From assembly GCA_018401385.1 (NCBI GenBank), contig JAGYKZ010000001.1, positions 22,509 to 86,508 of the forward strand: a DNA stretch of 64,000 nucleotides, read 5' to 3'. Below the pieces are notes generated by a model that made no database searches, was not told the origin of the DNA, and saw only the letters and a program-made list of their open reading frames with translations. The position numbers and the translations under genes were made by a program. Below are positions 10,895 through 21,388 of the stretch, piece after piece (the stretch's first letter is position 1; every line of letters starts with the position of its first letter). The stretch is from Roseicyclus sp. (GTDB lineage: Bacteria; Pseudomonadota; Alphaproteobacteria; Rhodobacterales; Rhodobacteraceae).

Positions 10895-11491
10895 ATGAAA
10901 AAAATCATCCTCGCCTCACAATCGCAGGTCCGGCAAAGCCTGTTTCGAAACGCGGGGCTGTCTTTCGAAGCGATCAACGCGCGAATCGATGAAGATATGT
11001 TGAAGCAAAGCCTAGGCGCCGCAGAATTATCGCCACGCAATATTGTCGACCAATTGGCTGAGGCCAAAGCAGCGAAAGTTTCCCGCAAATTTCCAGATGC
11101 GGTGGTTCTGGGCTGTGACCAAATTCTTGAATTTAAAGGGAAATTATTCTCTAAACCGCATAACTTAGAACAGGCGCGTGACCAACTGATCTGTTTGCGG
11201 GGGGGCGTGCATAAATTGCTTTCTGCGGTTGTGATTTATGACGAATGCGAACCAATTTGGCGTCATATAGGCGAGGTTCGCTTGCATATGGCATCGTTCA
11301 GTGATGCTTTTCTTGAGGCATATCTCGTCCGAAATTGGCCCGCGATTCAGTCCAGTGTTGGCGGTTATATGTTAGAGTCGGAAGGGATACGTCTGTTCAC
11401 ACGAATTGATGGCAGCTATTTTGACGTGCTGGGCCTGCCCCTGATCGAGGTGCTGAATTACTTGTCCCTACGAGGGTTCATTGAGAGATGA
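10895..11491 (+). CDS. maf: Maf-like nucleotide pyrophosphatase
   Basis: MKKIILASQSQVRQSLFRNAGLSFEAINARIDE...VLGCDQIL. Confidence 0.92.
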   Translation: MKKIILASQSQVRQSLFRNAGLSFEAINARIDEDMLKQSLGAAELSPRNIVDQLAEAKAAKVSRKFPDAVVLGCDQILEFKGKLFSKPHNLEQARDQLICLRGGVHKLLSAVVIYDECEPIWRHIGEVRLHMASFSDAFLEAYLVRNWPAIQSSVGGYMLESEGIRLFTRIDGSYFDVLGLPLIEVLNYLSLRGFIER

Positions 11492-12321
11492 CGGATATGG
11501 TTCCACTTGCGGCTGTGTTGGGTGATCCCATTGCACACAGCAAATCGCCAAAATTACATGGATTTTGGCTGAAGAAATACGATATCGCTGGGCATTACGT
11601 TCCGCTGCACGCCCGTGCTGAAGATTTAGAGGCAATTTTGCGGCTTCTTCCGAAATTGGGGTTTGTGGGTGCCAATGTCACCATCCCACATAAAGAAGCG
11701 GTTTTGGGATATGCAGATATTGTAACGGATCGGGCACGCGCCATTGGCGCGGCGAACACGTTAACCTTTTCAAAATCAGGCGAAATAATCGCTGATAATA
11801 CGGATGGACTTGGATTCATTTCCAATATTCAACAAACCATCCCAGAGTTCCAAAGCAGGTCTGGACCTGCCGTAATCTTCGGCGCAGGCGGTGCCGCCAA
11901 GGCCGTGATTTCTGCGCTCCTTGATGATGGCGCGTCAGAAATTCATGTATTGAACCGAAATTTGACCCGTGCAGAAAACTTGCGGGGCCAATTTGGCGCA
12001 AGAATTCATCCTGCTGGGTTCGATGCTCTTCCAAAATTATTGCCGCATTGTCATCTGTTGGTGAACACCACATCACTTGGCATGACGGGCCAACCGCCGT
12101 TGGATGTGGATTTGCACAACCTTAACTCAGACGCTGTGGTTAATGATATTGTCTATTCCCCCCTGAAAACCGCGCTTCTGCAACAGGCCGAAGATTTTGG
12201 GATGCGTGTCGTTGATGGCTTGGGGATGCTTCTGCATCAGGCGGCGCCGGGTTTTGCTCAATGGTTTGGTAAAATGCCTGAAATAGATGATGATCTGCGC
12301 CGCGCGGTTCTGGAAAGATGA
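11488..12321 (+). CDS. aroE: Shikimate dehydrogenase
   Basis: AAVLGDPIAHSKSPKLHGFWLKKYDI...GANVTIPHKEAV...VIFGAGGAAKAVISAL. Confidence 0.95.
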   Translation: MTDMVPLAAVLGDPIAHSKSPKLHGFWLKKYDIAGHYVPLHARAEDLEAILRLLPKLGFVGANVTIPHKEAVLGYADIVTDRARAIGAANTLTFSKSGEIIADNTDGLGFISNIQQTIPEFQSRSGPAVIFGAGGAAKAVISALLDDGASEIHVLNRNLTRAENLRGQFGARIHPAGFDALPKLLPHCHLLVNTTSLGMTGQPPLDVDLHNLNSDAVVNDIVYSPLKTALLQQAEDFGMRVVDGLGMLLHQAAPGFAQWFGKMPEIDDDLRRAVLER

Positions 12322-12905
12322 GTTTTCTTCTTGGTCTGACCGGCTCCATTGGCATGGGCAAAAGCACCACGGCGCAAATGTTCCATGCCGAGGGAGTTCC
12401 CGTGTGGGATGCTGATGCTGTGGTGGCCACGCTTTATGCCAAAGATGGCGCGGCGGTGGGTCTTCTTAAGTCTCTAAACGCCGATTTGGTCACAGATGGG
12501 GCCGTTGACCGCACGGCGCTGAGAAGCCTGGATCAAATCAGAACCGAAACATCTATCTCGGCTCGAATCGATCATCCACCGCTGGTCGCCCAAGATCGCG
12601 AAACATTCATCGCCGATCATGCCGATTATGATTTGATTTTATGCGATATACCGCTGCTTTTTGAAACCAAAGCGGAGGAATGGTTGAATGCGGTATTGGT
12701 TGTAACCACGGATTTCGAAACCCAAAGGTCCCGTGTGATGGCGCGTGATGGTATGGACTTAGAATTGTTTAACCATATTCTGAACCGTCAAATGTCTGAT
12801 GCGGAAAAAATCAAACGGGCCGATTATGTGATAAAGACCAATTCCTATGACCAAACCCGTGTTGCCGTGCGGGGCCTGATCAAAGATTTACAAGGTAAGA
12901 TATAA
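12318..12905 (+). CDS. coaE: Dephospho-CoA kinase
   Basis: FLLGLTGSIGMGKSTTAQMFHAEGVPVWDADAVV. Confidence 0.95.
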   Translation: MSFLLGLTGSIGMGKSTTAQMFHAEGVPVWDADAVVATLYAKDGAAVGLLKSLNADLVTDGAVDRTALRSLDQIRTETSISARIDHPPLVAQDRETFIADHADYDLILCDIPLLFETKAEEWLNAVLVVTTDFETQRSRVMARDGMDLELFNHILNRQMSDAEKIKRADYVIKTNSYDQTRVAVRGLIKDLQGKI

Positions 12906-12908
12906 CCC

Positions 12909-13595
12909 ATGCGCGAAATCGTCCTCGATACAGAAACCACGGGGTTTGAGCCTGCTGAAGGCCACCGTATTGTTGAGATTGGCGCGGTTGAATTGTGGAA
13001 TCATCTCCCGACAGGGAAAACCTACCACCAATACATCAACCCAGAACGTGCCATGCCGCAGGAAGCCTTTAATGTGCATGGTTTGGGCGATGAATTTTTG
13101 GCTGACAAACCTGTATTTGCGAATATTGCCCAGGATTTTCTGGATTTTGTGGGGGATGCGCAGCTTGTGATCCACAATGCCAGCTTCGATATGAAATTTT
13201 TAAACGCCGAGCTTGCATGGGCCAACAAACCCACTCTTCCCAAAGAGCAGGCCCTTGATACTTTGGCCATCGCACGCCGCAAATTTCCAGGATCGCCCGC
13301 AAGTCTTGATTCTCTGTGCCGCCGTTTTGGTGTCGATAACTCAATGCGTGAGAAGCATGGCGCGCTTTTGGACTCCGAAATTTTGGCGGAGGTTTATTTG
13401 GAGCTGATTGGCGGCAAGCAACCTGATTTGGTTCTTGCTCACGCCACGGATGACACAAGCCGTGATGTTCTGCGTCCTGTCCAACCCGTCCGCACGCGAC
13501 CCGCACCACTTGCACCGCGGATCACCGAGGCAGAGCGCGCCGCCCACCAAGATTTCATCGCGGAACTGGGCGGCAGCGCAATCTGGAAGCGATGA
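12909..13595 (+). CDS. dnaQ: DNA polymerase III epsilon subunit
   Basis: [27 protein letters not shown] exonuclease motif [12 protein letters not shown]. Confidence 0.95.
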   Translation: MREIVLDTETTGFEPAEGHRIVEIGAVELWNHLPTGKTYHQYINPERAMPQEAFNVHGLGDEFLADKPVFANIAQDFLDFVGDAQLVIHNASFDMKFLNAELAWANKPTLPKEQALDTLAIARRKFPGSPASLDSLCRRFGVDNSMREKHGALLDSEILAEVYLELIGGKQPDLVLAHATDDTSRDVLRPVQPVRTRPAPLAPRITEAERAAHQDFIAELGGSAIWKR

Positions 13596-13598
13596 AGA

Positions 13599-14105
13599 TC
13601 AGGCGTCTGCTTTTTGTTCACTCATTTTGCGGGCAATTTCGCTGCGATACAGCGCCACAAAATCAATCGTATCCAGATTGAGTGGCAAATACCCCCCATC
13701 CCGCGTCACATCCGATACGATGCGGCGAATGAACGGAAACAACATACGTGGACATTCGATCATCAAATAGGGATGCAATTGTTCGTCTGGCACATTGTCG
13801 ATGTGAAAGATGCCTGCGTAATCCAGATCGACACGGAAAATGGCCTCGGGCGTGTCAGATTTGGTTTTCGCTTCAATCGTTACTTTGACGATCACATCAT
13901 ATTGCTTTTCGGTTTGCCGTTTGCCGCCGTCAAGCGCCACGCGCAGTTGAATGTCAGGTTGGCCCGCCCCTTGGATAGATTTTTGCGCAGCGATGTTTTC
14001 AAAGGATAAATCGCGCACAAATTGGCCCAGAATTTTCATCTGCGGCATCACGGGTTGCGTTTGTGCGCCGTTTTCCTGCGCGACATCTGCGTCTTTCTTC
14101 GCCAT
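13599..14105 (-). CDS. secB: Protein-export chaperone SecB
   Basis: MKILGQFVRDLSFENIAAQKSIQG...ECPRMLFPFIRRIVSDVTRDGGYLPLNLDTIDFVALY. Confidence 0.95.
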   Translation of the reverse strand: MAKKDADVAQENGAQTQPVMPQMKILGQFVRDLSFENIAAQKSIQGAGQPDIQLRVALDGGKRQTEKQYDVIVKVTIEAKTKSDTPEAIFRVDLDYAGIFHIDNVPDEQLHPYLMIECPRMLFPFIRRIVSDVTRDGGYLPLNLDTIDFVALYRSEIARKMSEQKADA

Positions 14106-14161
14106 TCTTGATCTCCCTCAGGCAAATTTTACAGGCCTCTTAGCAGCCTGCGACCAAAGCC

Positions 14162-14638
14162 TCAATGCCGCGTCCATTGAGAAGGGCCACGATCTCTCGT
14201 TTCTAAGATTTCCCCATCTTCATCAATCACAGCGCCATACTCGGGGTCCACTGACCCCTGCTTAAAGCCTGTCACATGGACCCGCGCACGCAATTGACCA
14301 ATGAGGAATTCACGCACAGCTGGAACCAGAAGCGCAAACCCAATCGCATCGGTGAAGAAACCAGGTGTCAGAAGCAGCGCACCAGCGATCAGAATCATCG
14401 CACCATGTGCCAAAGCCTCAGTCGGATCTGTCAGATCATGAAACCGTGATTTGATCTGTGACAGTGCCATACTGCCTTGTGAGCGCACCAGAGATGTGCC
14501 CATAATGGCCGTGATAACGACAATTGCGAGGGTCGGCCAAAGGCCGATGGCGCCGCCAATTTCGATGAAAAGCCCGATTTCAATCAGTGGAACTGCGAGA
14601 AAAAGAACAAATAACCACATTTTTCGAGCCTTTCGCAA
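14162..14638 (-). CDS. fxsA: FxsA family membrane protein
   Basis: VPLIEIGLFIEIGGAIGLWPTLAIVVITAIMGTSLVRSQG...GALLLTPGFFTDAIGFALLVP. Confidence 0.88.
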   Translation of the reverse strand: MRKARKMWLFVLFLAVPLIEIGLFIEIGGAIGLWPTLAIVVITAIMGTSLVRSQGSMALSQIKSRFHDLTDPTEALAHGAMILIAGALLLTPGFFTDAIGFALLVPAVREFLIGQLRARVHVTGFKQGSVDPEYGAVIDEDGEILETRDRGPSQWTRH

Positions 14639-14752
14639 AGATAGCCGTTAAAACCATGTCGCAATTCATGGACTTGCTGCCTGACCATACCTACATATGG
14701 ACATAAGCACTTGGCTGTAACCCCTGCATCGAATTTGAATCGAGAAACACCT

Positions 14753-15412
14753 ATGAATTCATCCTTTTTGTCCCTTCTGGTTCTCGCTGCCATCGCGGTT
14801 TTCTTGATCTTGCGCTTGCGCGCGGTGTTGGGCACGCGCGAGGGATTTGAGAAATCACCAGATGCAATAAAATCCGCGAAGCCCAGCAAAAGCCGCAATT
14901 TTGAGGTGATCGAGGGCGGACCAGATCGGGATATCACCGATCATGTGCCCGAAGGATCAGATGCCGCGCGCGCCCTCGCGGGGATGAAATCCGCCGAGCC
15001 GAGTTTTTCGGTAGAGGAATTCTTGCAAGGTGCTCGTGGTGCCTATGAAATGATTTTGATGGCATTTGAGCGTGGCGATATATCAGAATTGCGTGATTTT
15101 CTATCCGCTGAGGTGGCCGAAAGCTTTGATGAGGTGATCGAGGCACGGCGCGCACAAGGTTTGGAAATCGAAGCCCATTTTGTTGGTCTCAGCGATATTG
15201 CCGTGCAGGACGCCCAATTTGACGCAACTTCGCGTGAGGGTGAATTGACGGTTCGTTTTGAGGCTGAATTGACCTCTCTGGTGCGCAATGCGGATGGTGA
15301 AATTGTTGAAGGCAGCGCTACAGAAATTAAACGCCAGCGCGATGTTTGGACATTTGCCCGCGAGATGGGCAGCAACAATCCCAATTGGATTTTGGTAGCC
15401 ACAGGCGGTTGA
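14753..15412 (+). CDS. Tim44/TimA-family putative transport or adaptor protein
   Basis: N-terminal TM, acidic linker, then EFLQGARGAYEMILMAFERGDISELRDFLSAEVAESFDEVIEARRAQG Tim44-like domain. Confidence 0.85.
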   Translation: MNSSFLSLLVLAAIAVFLILRLRAVLGTREGFEKSPDAIKSAKPSKSRNFEVIEGGPDRDITDHVPEGSDAARALAGMKSAEPSFSVEEFLQGARGAYEMILMAFERGDISELRDFLSAEVAESFDEVIEARRAQGLEIEAHFVGLSDIAVQDAQFDATSREGELTVRFEAELTSLVRNADGEIVEGSATEIKRQRDVWTFAREMGSNNPNWILVATGG

Positions 15413-15433
15413 ATTCGCCTGAAAGAATATGCC

Positions 15434-16368
15434 ATGACGTATCCTCACCCCATAGGATTTTCCGATCTTTTGGGTTGGGATGGTGAAGATTACGCGGAAA
15501 TCCTATCACTTTTCCGCCAACAAACCACAGAGATACACGGGTCGATCATGGCCGCAGCGCGTGCCGTATGCCCAAGCGAGGCACGCAGGTTTTTTGAGGA
15601 TTTCTTTCAACCACTACGGTTTGGGGCGGCTTTCGCGGGTCATGTCACGGGGTATTATGAGCCACTTCTGGCTGGCACAGCAGAAGCGGATGGTGAATTT
15701 AAATTTCCCCTCTTTGCACCGCCTCCAGACCTTGATCATCCCTGGTATAGCCGCCGAGAGATTGAGCAGAGAAATATTTTGGCGGGCCGTGATTTGGAAC
15801 TGGTCTATCTCAAATCTCGGGTGGATCAATATTTTGTCCACATACAGGGCTCTGTCGCGGTAGATTATCCTGACGGACGGCGCGCGCGATTTGGATTTGC
15901 GGCGAAAAATGGCCACCCTTATCGCTCAATCGGGCACATTTTGGTTGAACGTGGCGCGATCGCTGCGAAGGATATCACCGCGGATTGGGTGAAATCTTGG
16001 CTTGAGGCACATCCTGATGAGATGGATGATTTGCTGTGGGAGAATCCCTCCTTCATCTTCTTCGCGCCGCGCCAAACCGAGGGTGCCTTCGGTGCTGCGG
16101 GTGAAGTTCTGACACCAAACCGCTCGATTGCCATTGATCCAGCCTACATTCCGTATGGATTGCCCGTAATGCTGGAGGCGCAAGGCCATGCGCCCCGTCT
16201 CTATCTTGCCCAAGACTGCGGATCGGCCATAAAGGCCCGCAGCGTGCCGATATTTTCTGCGGCACCGGGGAGGCGGCGGGGCATCGCGCGGGGCAAATCA
16301 ACGCAGCGGCGCAGTTAACCGTTCTTTGGCCAAAGAGCCATGCTTGGCCTGATGGTTTTGTGGGATAG
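15434..16368 (+). CDS. mltA: Membrane-bound lytic murein transglycosylase A (MltA), frameshifted near 3' end
   Basis: VTGYYEPLLAGT, AAKNGHPYRSIGHILVERGAI, YIPYGLPVML; family C-terminus (ADIFCGTGEAAGHRAGQINAAAQLTVLWPKS) continues in +1 frame after one missing base near 16231. Confidence 0.88.
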
Positions 16369-16371
16369 CGT

Positions 16372-16947
16372 ATGGCGAAGAAACCTAAAAATCTCAGCAG
16401 CGAAGACCGCCTTTTATGGGATCGTGTCGCGCGCAGTGCCAATCCCATGCGCAGACGGACACAGTCCTTCGCATTGACGCAATCAGAAACCAAGCCACCT
16501 TTGGACGTTGAAAAACCAACTTTCACATTGGATATATCCAAGTTGAATCTGGGCGCATCTGTGGGTGAATCACCGCAACCCGTGCGTAAAATTGAACCTC
16601 TGCGGATGGATAAAAAAACTCACACCCGCATGATTCGCGGGCAACTGCGCCCTGAGGCGCGCATTGATCTGCATGGAATGACGCAGGCCCAAGCACATCC
16701 TGCCTTGGCGCGATTCATTCATGATGCCTATGATCGTCATCTCCGCCTTGTTTTGGTGATTACCGGGAAAGGGAGATCATCTGATCACCAAGACTATGAT
16801 CTTGCCAGCGCACCGCGTGGTGTATTGCGTCAGAATGTTCCGCAATGGCTGCGCCACCCCTCACTGGGGCGGATGATATTGGATATCCGCGAAGCGCATA
16901 CGCGTCATGGCGGGCATGGCGCGCTCTATGTCTATCTGCGTAAATAG
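16372..16947 (+). CDS. Smr/MutS2 C-terminal domain protein
   Basis: RIDLHGMTQAQAHPALARFI...LVITGKGRSS...HGGHGALYVYLRK. Confidence 0.88.
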   Translation: MAKKPKNLSSEDRLLWDRVARSANPMRRRTQSFALTQSETKPPLDVEKPTFTLDISKLNLGASVGESPQPVRKIEPLRMDKKTHTRMIRGQLRPEARIDLHGMTQAQAHPALARFIHDAYDRHLRLVLVITGKGRSSDHQDYDLASAPRGVLRQNVPQWLRHPSLGRMILDIREAHTRHGGHGALYVYLRK

Positions 16948-16950
16948 AGC

Positions 16951-18264
16951 CTATAAAACATAGCGACTGAGATCGCTTTGTCCGGCCAATTCGGCCAGAT
17001 AGGTTTCGACATATTTTGCATCCACGGTCACGCTTTCACCGCCGCGATCAGGGGCGGTAAAGCTTAACTCCTCAAAGACGCGCTCCAAAACGGTATACAG
17101 CCGCCGCGCACCGATGTTTTCGACTGATTTATTCACATCCGCTGCGATTTTGGCCAAGGCTCTTATCCCGTCATCAGTGAAATTTACGGTGACGTTCTCA
17201 GTCGCCATCAAGGCCGTATATTGCCGCGTTAGCGCATTATCGGTTTCGGTCAAAATACGCGTGAAATCCGCTTCGGTCAGGGCTTGCAACTCGACCCGAA
17301 TGGGAAGCCGCCCTTGCAATTCTGGCAACAGATCAGATGGTTTAGCGATATGAAACGCACCCGATGCGATAAACAGGATGTGGTCCGTTTTGACGGCACC
17401 ATGTTTGGTGGAGACAGTTGTGCCCTCAATCAACGGCAGCAAATCGCGCTGCACACCCTCGCGGCTGACATCTGCGCCGCGGGTTTCGGCACGCGCTGCG
17501 ACCTTGTCGATTTCATCGATGAACACGATACCATTCTGTTCAACGGCCTGAATGGCTTCCTTCGTGATGGTTTCTTGATCTAAAAGGTTATCTGCCTCCT
17601 CCGCGATCAAGATCTCGTAACTGGCGGCAACCGTCAGTTTCTTGCGGATTTTACGCCCGCCAAAGGCTTTGCCAAAAATATCGCCTAAACTCATCCCGCC
17701 CCCCATTTGGCCCATATTGGGCTGACCTGGGATTTCAAACATGGCCATCGGATTGGTTTGGTCGGCGACTTCCAGCTCAATCACCGTGTGATCCAATTCC
17801 CCACTTCGCAGCTTCTTACGAAACATCTCGCGGGTTTGGTCGCGGGCATCCGTGCCCGCCAAGGCCGTTATCACCCGATCTTCAGCGGCCTTGTGGGCCT
17901 TGGCGGTCACTTCTTCGCGCATATGATCGCGCACCATGATTTGCGCCGCATCCACCAAATCCCGAATGATCTGTTCCACATCGCGGCCGACATAGCCCAC
18001 CTCGGTAAACTTCGTGGCTTCCACCTTCAGAAAAGGCGCGCGGGCCAGTTTTGCCAAGCGGCGGCTGATTTCGGTCTTGCCCACCCCTGTTGGCCCGATC
18101 ATCAGGATATTCTTTGGATATACCTCATCGCGCAAATCATCGCCAAGTTGCTTGCGCCGCCAGCGATTGCGCAAGGCGACAGCCACGGCGCGCTTGGCAT
18201 CGGCTTGGCCGATGATGAAACGGTCCAATTCGGATACGATTTCACGCGGGGTCAGGTCGGTCAT
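16951..18264 (-). CDS. hslU: ATP-dependent protease ATPase subunit HslU
   Basis: [37 protein letters not shown]...[18 protein letters not shown]. Confidence 0.97.
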   Translation of the reverse strand: MTDLTPREIVSELDRFIIGQADAKRAVAVALRNRWRRKQLGDDLRDEVYPKNILMIGPTGVGKTEISRRLAKLARAPFLKVEATKFTEVGYVGRDVEQIIRDLVDAAQIMVRDHMREEVTAKAHKAAEDRVITALAGTDARDQTREMFRKKLRSGELDHTVIELEVADQTNPMAMFEIPGQPNMGQMGGGMSLGDIFGKAFGGRKIRKKLTVAASYEILIAEEADNLLDQETITKEAIQAVEQNGIVFIDEIDKVAARAETRGADVSREGVQRDLLPLIEGTTVSTKHGAVKTDHILFIASGAFHIAKPSDLLPELQGRLPIRVELQALTEADFTRILTETDNALTRQYTALMATENVTVNFTDDGIRALAKIAADVNKSVENIGARRLYTVLERVFEELSFTAPDRGGESVTVDAKYVETYLAELAGQSDLSRYVL

Positions 18265-18815
18265 TTCGTAATCCGCTCCACCGTCAAATTTCCATTCGTA
18301 TAGACACAGATCTCCGCGGCGATTTCCATGGCGCGGCGCGCGATGTCTTCGGCAGATTTATCGCTGTCGATCATGGCGCGGGCGGCGGCCAAAGCGTAGT
18401 TTCCACCAGACCCAATTGCGGCAATGCCATATTCAGGCTCCAAAACATCACCTGCACCTGTGATGACATAGACCTCGGCACCATCGGTGACGATCAGCAT
18501 GGCCTCCAACTTCTGAAGGTATTTATCGGTCCGCCAATCCTTGGCCAATTCGACACTCGCGCGCTGTAACTGGCCTGGGGTTGCCTCGAGCTTTGCTTCG
18601 AGCCGTTCGAGCAAGGCAAATGCATCGGCAGTGGATCCCGCAAAACCCGCCACCACCTCATAACCGCCGGGTGACAGGCGCCGCACCTTCCGCGCGCTTC
18701 CCTTGATCACGGTTTGGCCAAGGCTGACCTGCCCATCGCCCGCAACCACGACCTCATTGCCTTTGCGCACACCGATGATGGTTGTGCCATGCCAATCTGG
18801 AAAGCTGTTCGACAT
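18261..18815 (-). CDS. hslV: ATP-dependent protease subunit HslV
   Basis: [40 protein letters not shown]. Confidence 0.96.
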   Translation of the reverse strand: MSNSFPDWHGTTIIGVRKGNEVVVAGDGQVSLGQTVIKGSARKVRRLSPGGYEVVAGFAGSTADAFALLERLEAKLEATPGQLQRASVELAKDWRTDKYLQKLEAMLIVTDGAEVYVITGAGDVLEPEYGIAAIGSGGNYALAAARAMIDSDKSAEDIARRAMEIAAEICVYTNGNLTVERITK

Positions 18816-18837
18816 GATGACCCTTTCTTCTGCGCCC

Positions 18838-18866
18838 AATATGGAAGTGGCGCGGTCAGATCACAA
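18838..18866 (-). promoter_or_regulatory. Possible hslVU promoter overlapping the crtC stop codon
   Basis: Minus strand TTGTGA-N17-CATATT immediately upstream of hslV. Confidence 0.35.
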
Positions 18867-19802
18867 CCATTGCTTTGGCCAATTTTTTCGGCGCGGCACG
18901 CGAACCGCCAGCAGAGGCATTAACCACGGCTTCCGAAAACGCTGCAAATCGAGGGATTCATGAACACCTGTCACCACTTCGCCGTCTATTTTTGTTTTGA
19001 TCATTGCACGGTTATAGAAGGGCGCGTCCAGCATGGGCATCACCTCATGTGGGGCAAATCCATCATCGGCGCGGGTCTCGCGGCGCACACCCCAAAACGC
19101 CTTTTTGAAGCCCGCGCGCGGCGGGCTTTTCAGGCTCTGGGCCTGACCATCCGCATCAAAGGCAATCGCCGCCGACAATGTGCTGCCATCGCAGCGGGTG
19201 GCATCGTAAAAACAGCACGCCCCCGATTTGGTTGGAAAGCGGCCCCAAGTCCAATAATCGAAATCCTGCTCCAGCGCGCGGGTTCCGAAATTTGCATCAA
19301 AATAGCCGTGCCCCGACCATGACCATTCTGCCTTGTCGAGCCGCACATTGATATCTGCAACGGGTGCAAAGGGCCGCCAAACATGGGCGCCATCCGCACA
19401 AAGCGGAAGCTCCACATCAGTGACTGCACGAGGCGTTAGGATCACTTTACCTGTGAGCCTGCCGCCATGGGGCGTGGTGCGTTCATCAATGGTGATGGTC
19501 AATGCCGTTCCATCCCAATGCAGCGCACTTGGGCCGATTTTCATATGGCTTTCTGATAGGTCCAATGCATCGCGCCCACGGTCTGTCATCGTCCACCGCC
19601 CACCTTTGCCATATGTGACCACATTGAGACAGCAATGGTTTTCTGGGTCTTTGCGACCTGACCAGCGATACCAAGGCGAAAATACAGAACCAATGAAAGC
19701 AATGATGGAAATGGCCTTGGTGCCATCCGCGCTTATGCCGTCAACATACCACCAGGCGTAGCCATTGGGCGGAACGGCGAGGTTGAAACAAGGTCCGCCA
19801 AT
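18861..19802 (-). CDS. crtC: Hydroxyneurosporene synthase / carotenoid 1,2-hydratase CrtC (start uncertain)
   Basis: NLAVPPNGYAWWYVDGISADGTKAISIIAFIGSVFSPWYRWSGRKDPENHCCLNVVTYG...; downstream of and overlapping crtD; ORF open to 20081. Confidence 0.9.
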   Translation of the reverse strand: MGGPCFNLAVPPNGYAWWYVDGISADGTKAISIIAFIGSVFSPWYRWSGRKDPENHCCLNVVTYGKGGRWTMTDRGRDALDLSESHMKIGPSALHWDGTALTITIDERTTPHGGRLTGKVILTPRAVTDVELPLCADGAHVWRPFAPVADINVRLDKAEWSWSGHGYFDANFGTRALEQDFDYWTWGRFPTKSGACCFYDATRCDGSTLSAAIAFDADGQAQSLKSPPRAGFKKAFWGVRRETRADDGFAPHEVMPMLDAPFYNRAMIKTKIDGEVVTGVHESLDLQRFRKPWLMPLLAVRVPRRKNWPKQWL

Positions 19803-21277
19803 ATCGCCGCGGCCGCGTGCTGTCCGGAGAGGCAGGCCATGGGGATCCCCGCCCCCGGATGCGTGCCTCCCCCCGCCAGATAGAGACCCTTCAGTGCGGT
19901 GCGCGCACGCGGCCGTTTCAGCCCTGCTGTCAGACCATGTGGGCTCCGCCCGTAAAGGGATCCGAGCGAGGCTGGAAAGATGTGGGCGAAGTCCATCGGG
20001 CTTGTCAGTGCCGCGTCTGGAATCGGATCGTGAAATCTGAGACCCCGCGCGGCCAAGGTCTGGAACGTCAGATCGCGACATAAGGCGACCTCCCTTTTGC
20101 TTTCGGCGCGGCTTGGCGCGCTGTTCATTATGATTTCGAAACGCTGCACCTCATCAGGCGCTGCGCCTGCATCTTGCGCGCAAACATAGAGTGTCGGATC
20201 ACACGGCATTTGGCCTGATGCAATGGGATCAAATTCGGTTCGCGGATCAGCGCCGAAGAATACATTGTGATGCGACAGATCCCGCCCTGATACGCGCGAT
20301 GCGAAGGACCACACATGGGCGGACAGGCTGCGCGGCTCAACCTGTTCGCGCGGCACAATCCTGGTCAGCTCAGATCCCAAAAGACCTAGATGAATGGCAC
20401 GGGGATCGCCATTGAACAGCACCACATCCGCGGCACAGATCTCCCCTGAGGACAGTGTCACGTTACACACATGACCCTGTTCTTGACCAAGCCGTTCGAC
20501 CGAAGTGTTCAAGACAAAGCGAATGCCTAAATCCTCACCGAGAGTTTGCATTGCGCGGGCCAGATGATGCACCCCGCCCTCAACGCGCCACACGCCTGCC
20601 GCTTCGGATGCCCAGATCAGCGACAAAAGCGCGGGGCTGAGAAAGGGGTTTCCTCCGATATATGTGGAATACCGACCAAACAGTTGCGCCAAGCGCGGAT
20701 CGCTGAATCGCTTTGCCAAGGATTGCGCAAGGTTTTGATGGGGCGCCATGGTGCGTAAAATATGTGGGGATCTTAAAACGGTCAGGGTTAGATCCATCTG
20801 GCGTGGATCTGAGTTGTGGATCATCGGCCCTTCAAACGCTTTGAACAAAGCCGCGCTGTCCCGATGGAAGGCCAAGAAATCAGACCGCGCTTTTGCGTCA
20901 GAAAACTGCGCAATGGCCGCAGCAGAGGCCTCGATGTCATCATAAAGATCAAGGGTGCTTCCATCTGGCCAGAAATGTCGCGCAAGCGTCTTTAGGCGGG
21001 TGAGGCGGACATGATCTTCTAGTTTATGACCAAGATCGGCAAAAAGCTTTTCAAAGACGGGGCGCATGGTGACCACCGTTGGGCCTGCGTCCACAGGACC
21101 AGCGGCGCTTGGCACGGTCCGCATTTTGCCGCCAACGGTGGCCTGTGTCTCGACAACCGTGACCGAACAGCCAGCATGGGCCAGACGCAACGCAGCGGTC
21201 AGACCACCCATGCCAGCGCCGATGATCACCGCTTTGGGCCTGTGGGATCTATGAATGGCAGTCACGCGGTTGGGCAT
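19733..21277 (-). CDS. crtD: Methoxyneurosporene/hydroxyneurosporene dehydrogenase CrtD
   Basis: PKAVIIGAGMGGLTAALRLAHAGCSVTVVETQATVGGKMRTV FAD motif; C-term LYLAGGGTHPGAGIPMACLSGQHAA; crtC neighbour. Confidence 0.93.
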   Translation of the reverse strand: MPNRVTAIHRSHRPKAVIIGAGMGGLTAALRLAHAGCSVTVVETQATVGGKMRTVPSAAGPVDAGPTVVTMRPVFEKLFADLGHKLEDHVRLTRLKTLARHFWPDGSTLDLYDDIEASAAAIAQFSDAKARSDFLAFHRDSAALFKAFEGPMIHNSDPRQMDLTLTVLRSPHILRTMAPHQNLAQSLAKRFSDPRLAQLFGRYSTYIGGNPFLSPALLSLIWASEAAGVWRVEGGVHHLARAMQTLGEDLGIRFVLNTSVERLGQEQGHVCNVTLSSGEICAADVVLFNGDPRAIHLGLLGSELTRIVPREQVEPRSLSAHVWSFASRVSGRDLSHHNVFFGADPRTEFDPIASGQMPCDPTLYVCAQDAGAAPDEVQRFEIIMNSAPSRAESKREVALCRDLTFQTLAARGLRFHDPIPDAALTSPMDFAHIFPASLGSLYGRSPHGLTAGLKRPRARTALKGLYLAGGGTHPGAGIPMACLSGQHAAAAILADLVSTSPFRPMATPGGMLTA

Positions 21278-21293
21278 CTCTTTTCCAGCAATA

Positions 21294-21311
21294 TGTCAGA
21301 TATTGTTGACA
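21294..21311. promoter_or_regulatory. PpsR/CrtJ site TGTCAGATATTGTTGACA
   Basis: Exact TGT-N12-ACA in the crtD-crtE divergent intergenic region. Confidence 0.85.
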
Positions 21312-21324
21312 TATTCCCGCAAAC

Positions 21325-21342
21325 TGTCCAGTCTAATTTACA
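21325..21342. promoter_or_regulatory. PpsR/CrtJ site TGTCCAGTCTAATTTACA
   Basis: Exact TGT-N12-ACA, 31 bp from the first site. Confidence 0.85.
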
Positions 21343-21388
21343 TATGCACAGGATCTTCTGTGCGAACATTGATGAAGGCCGTGTGACC

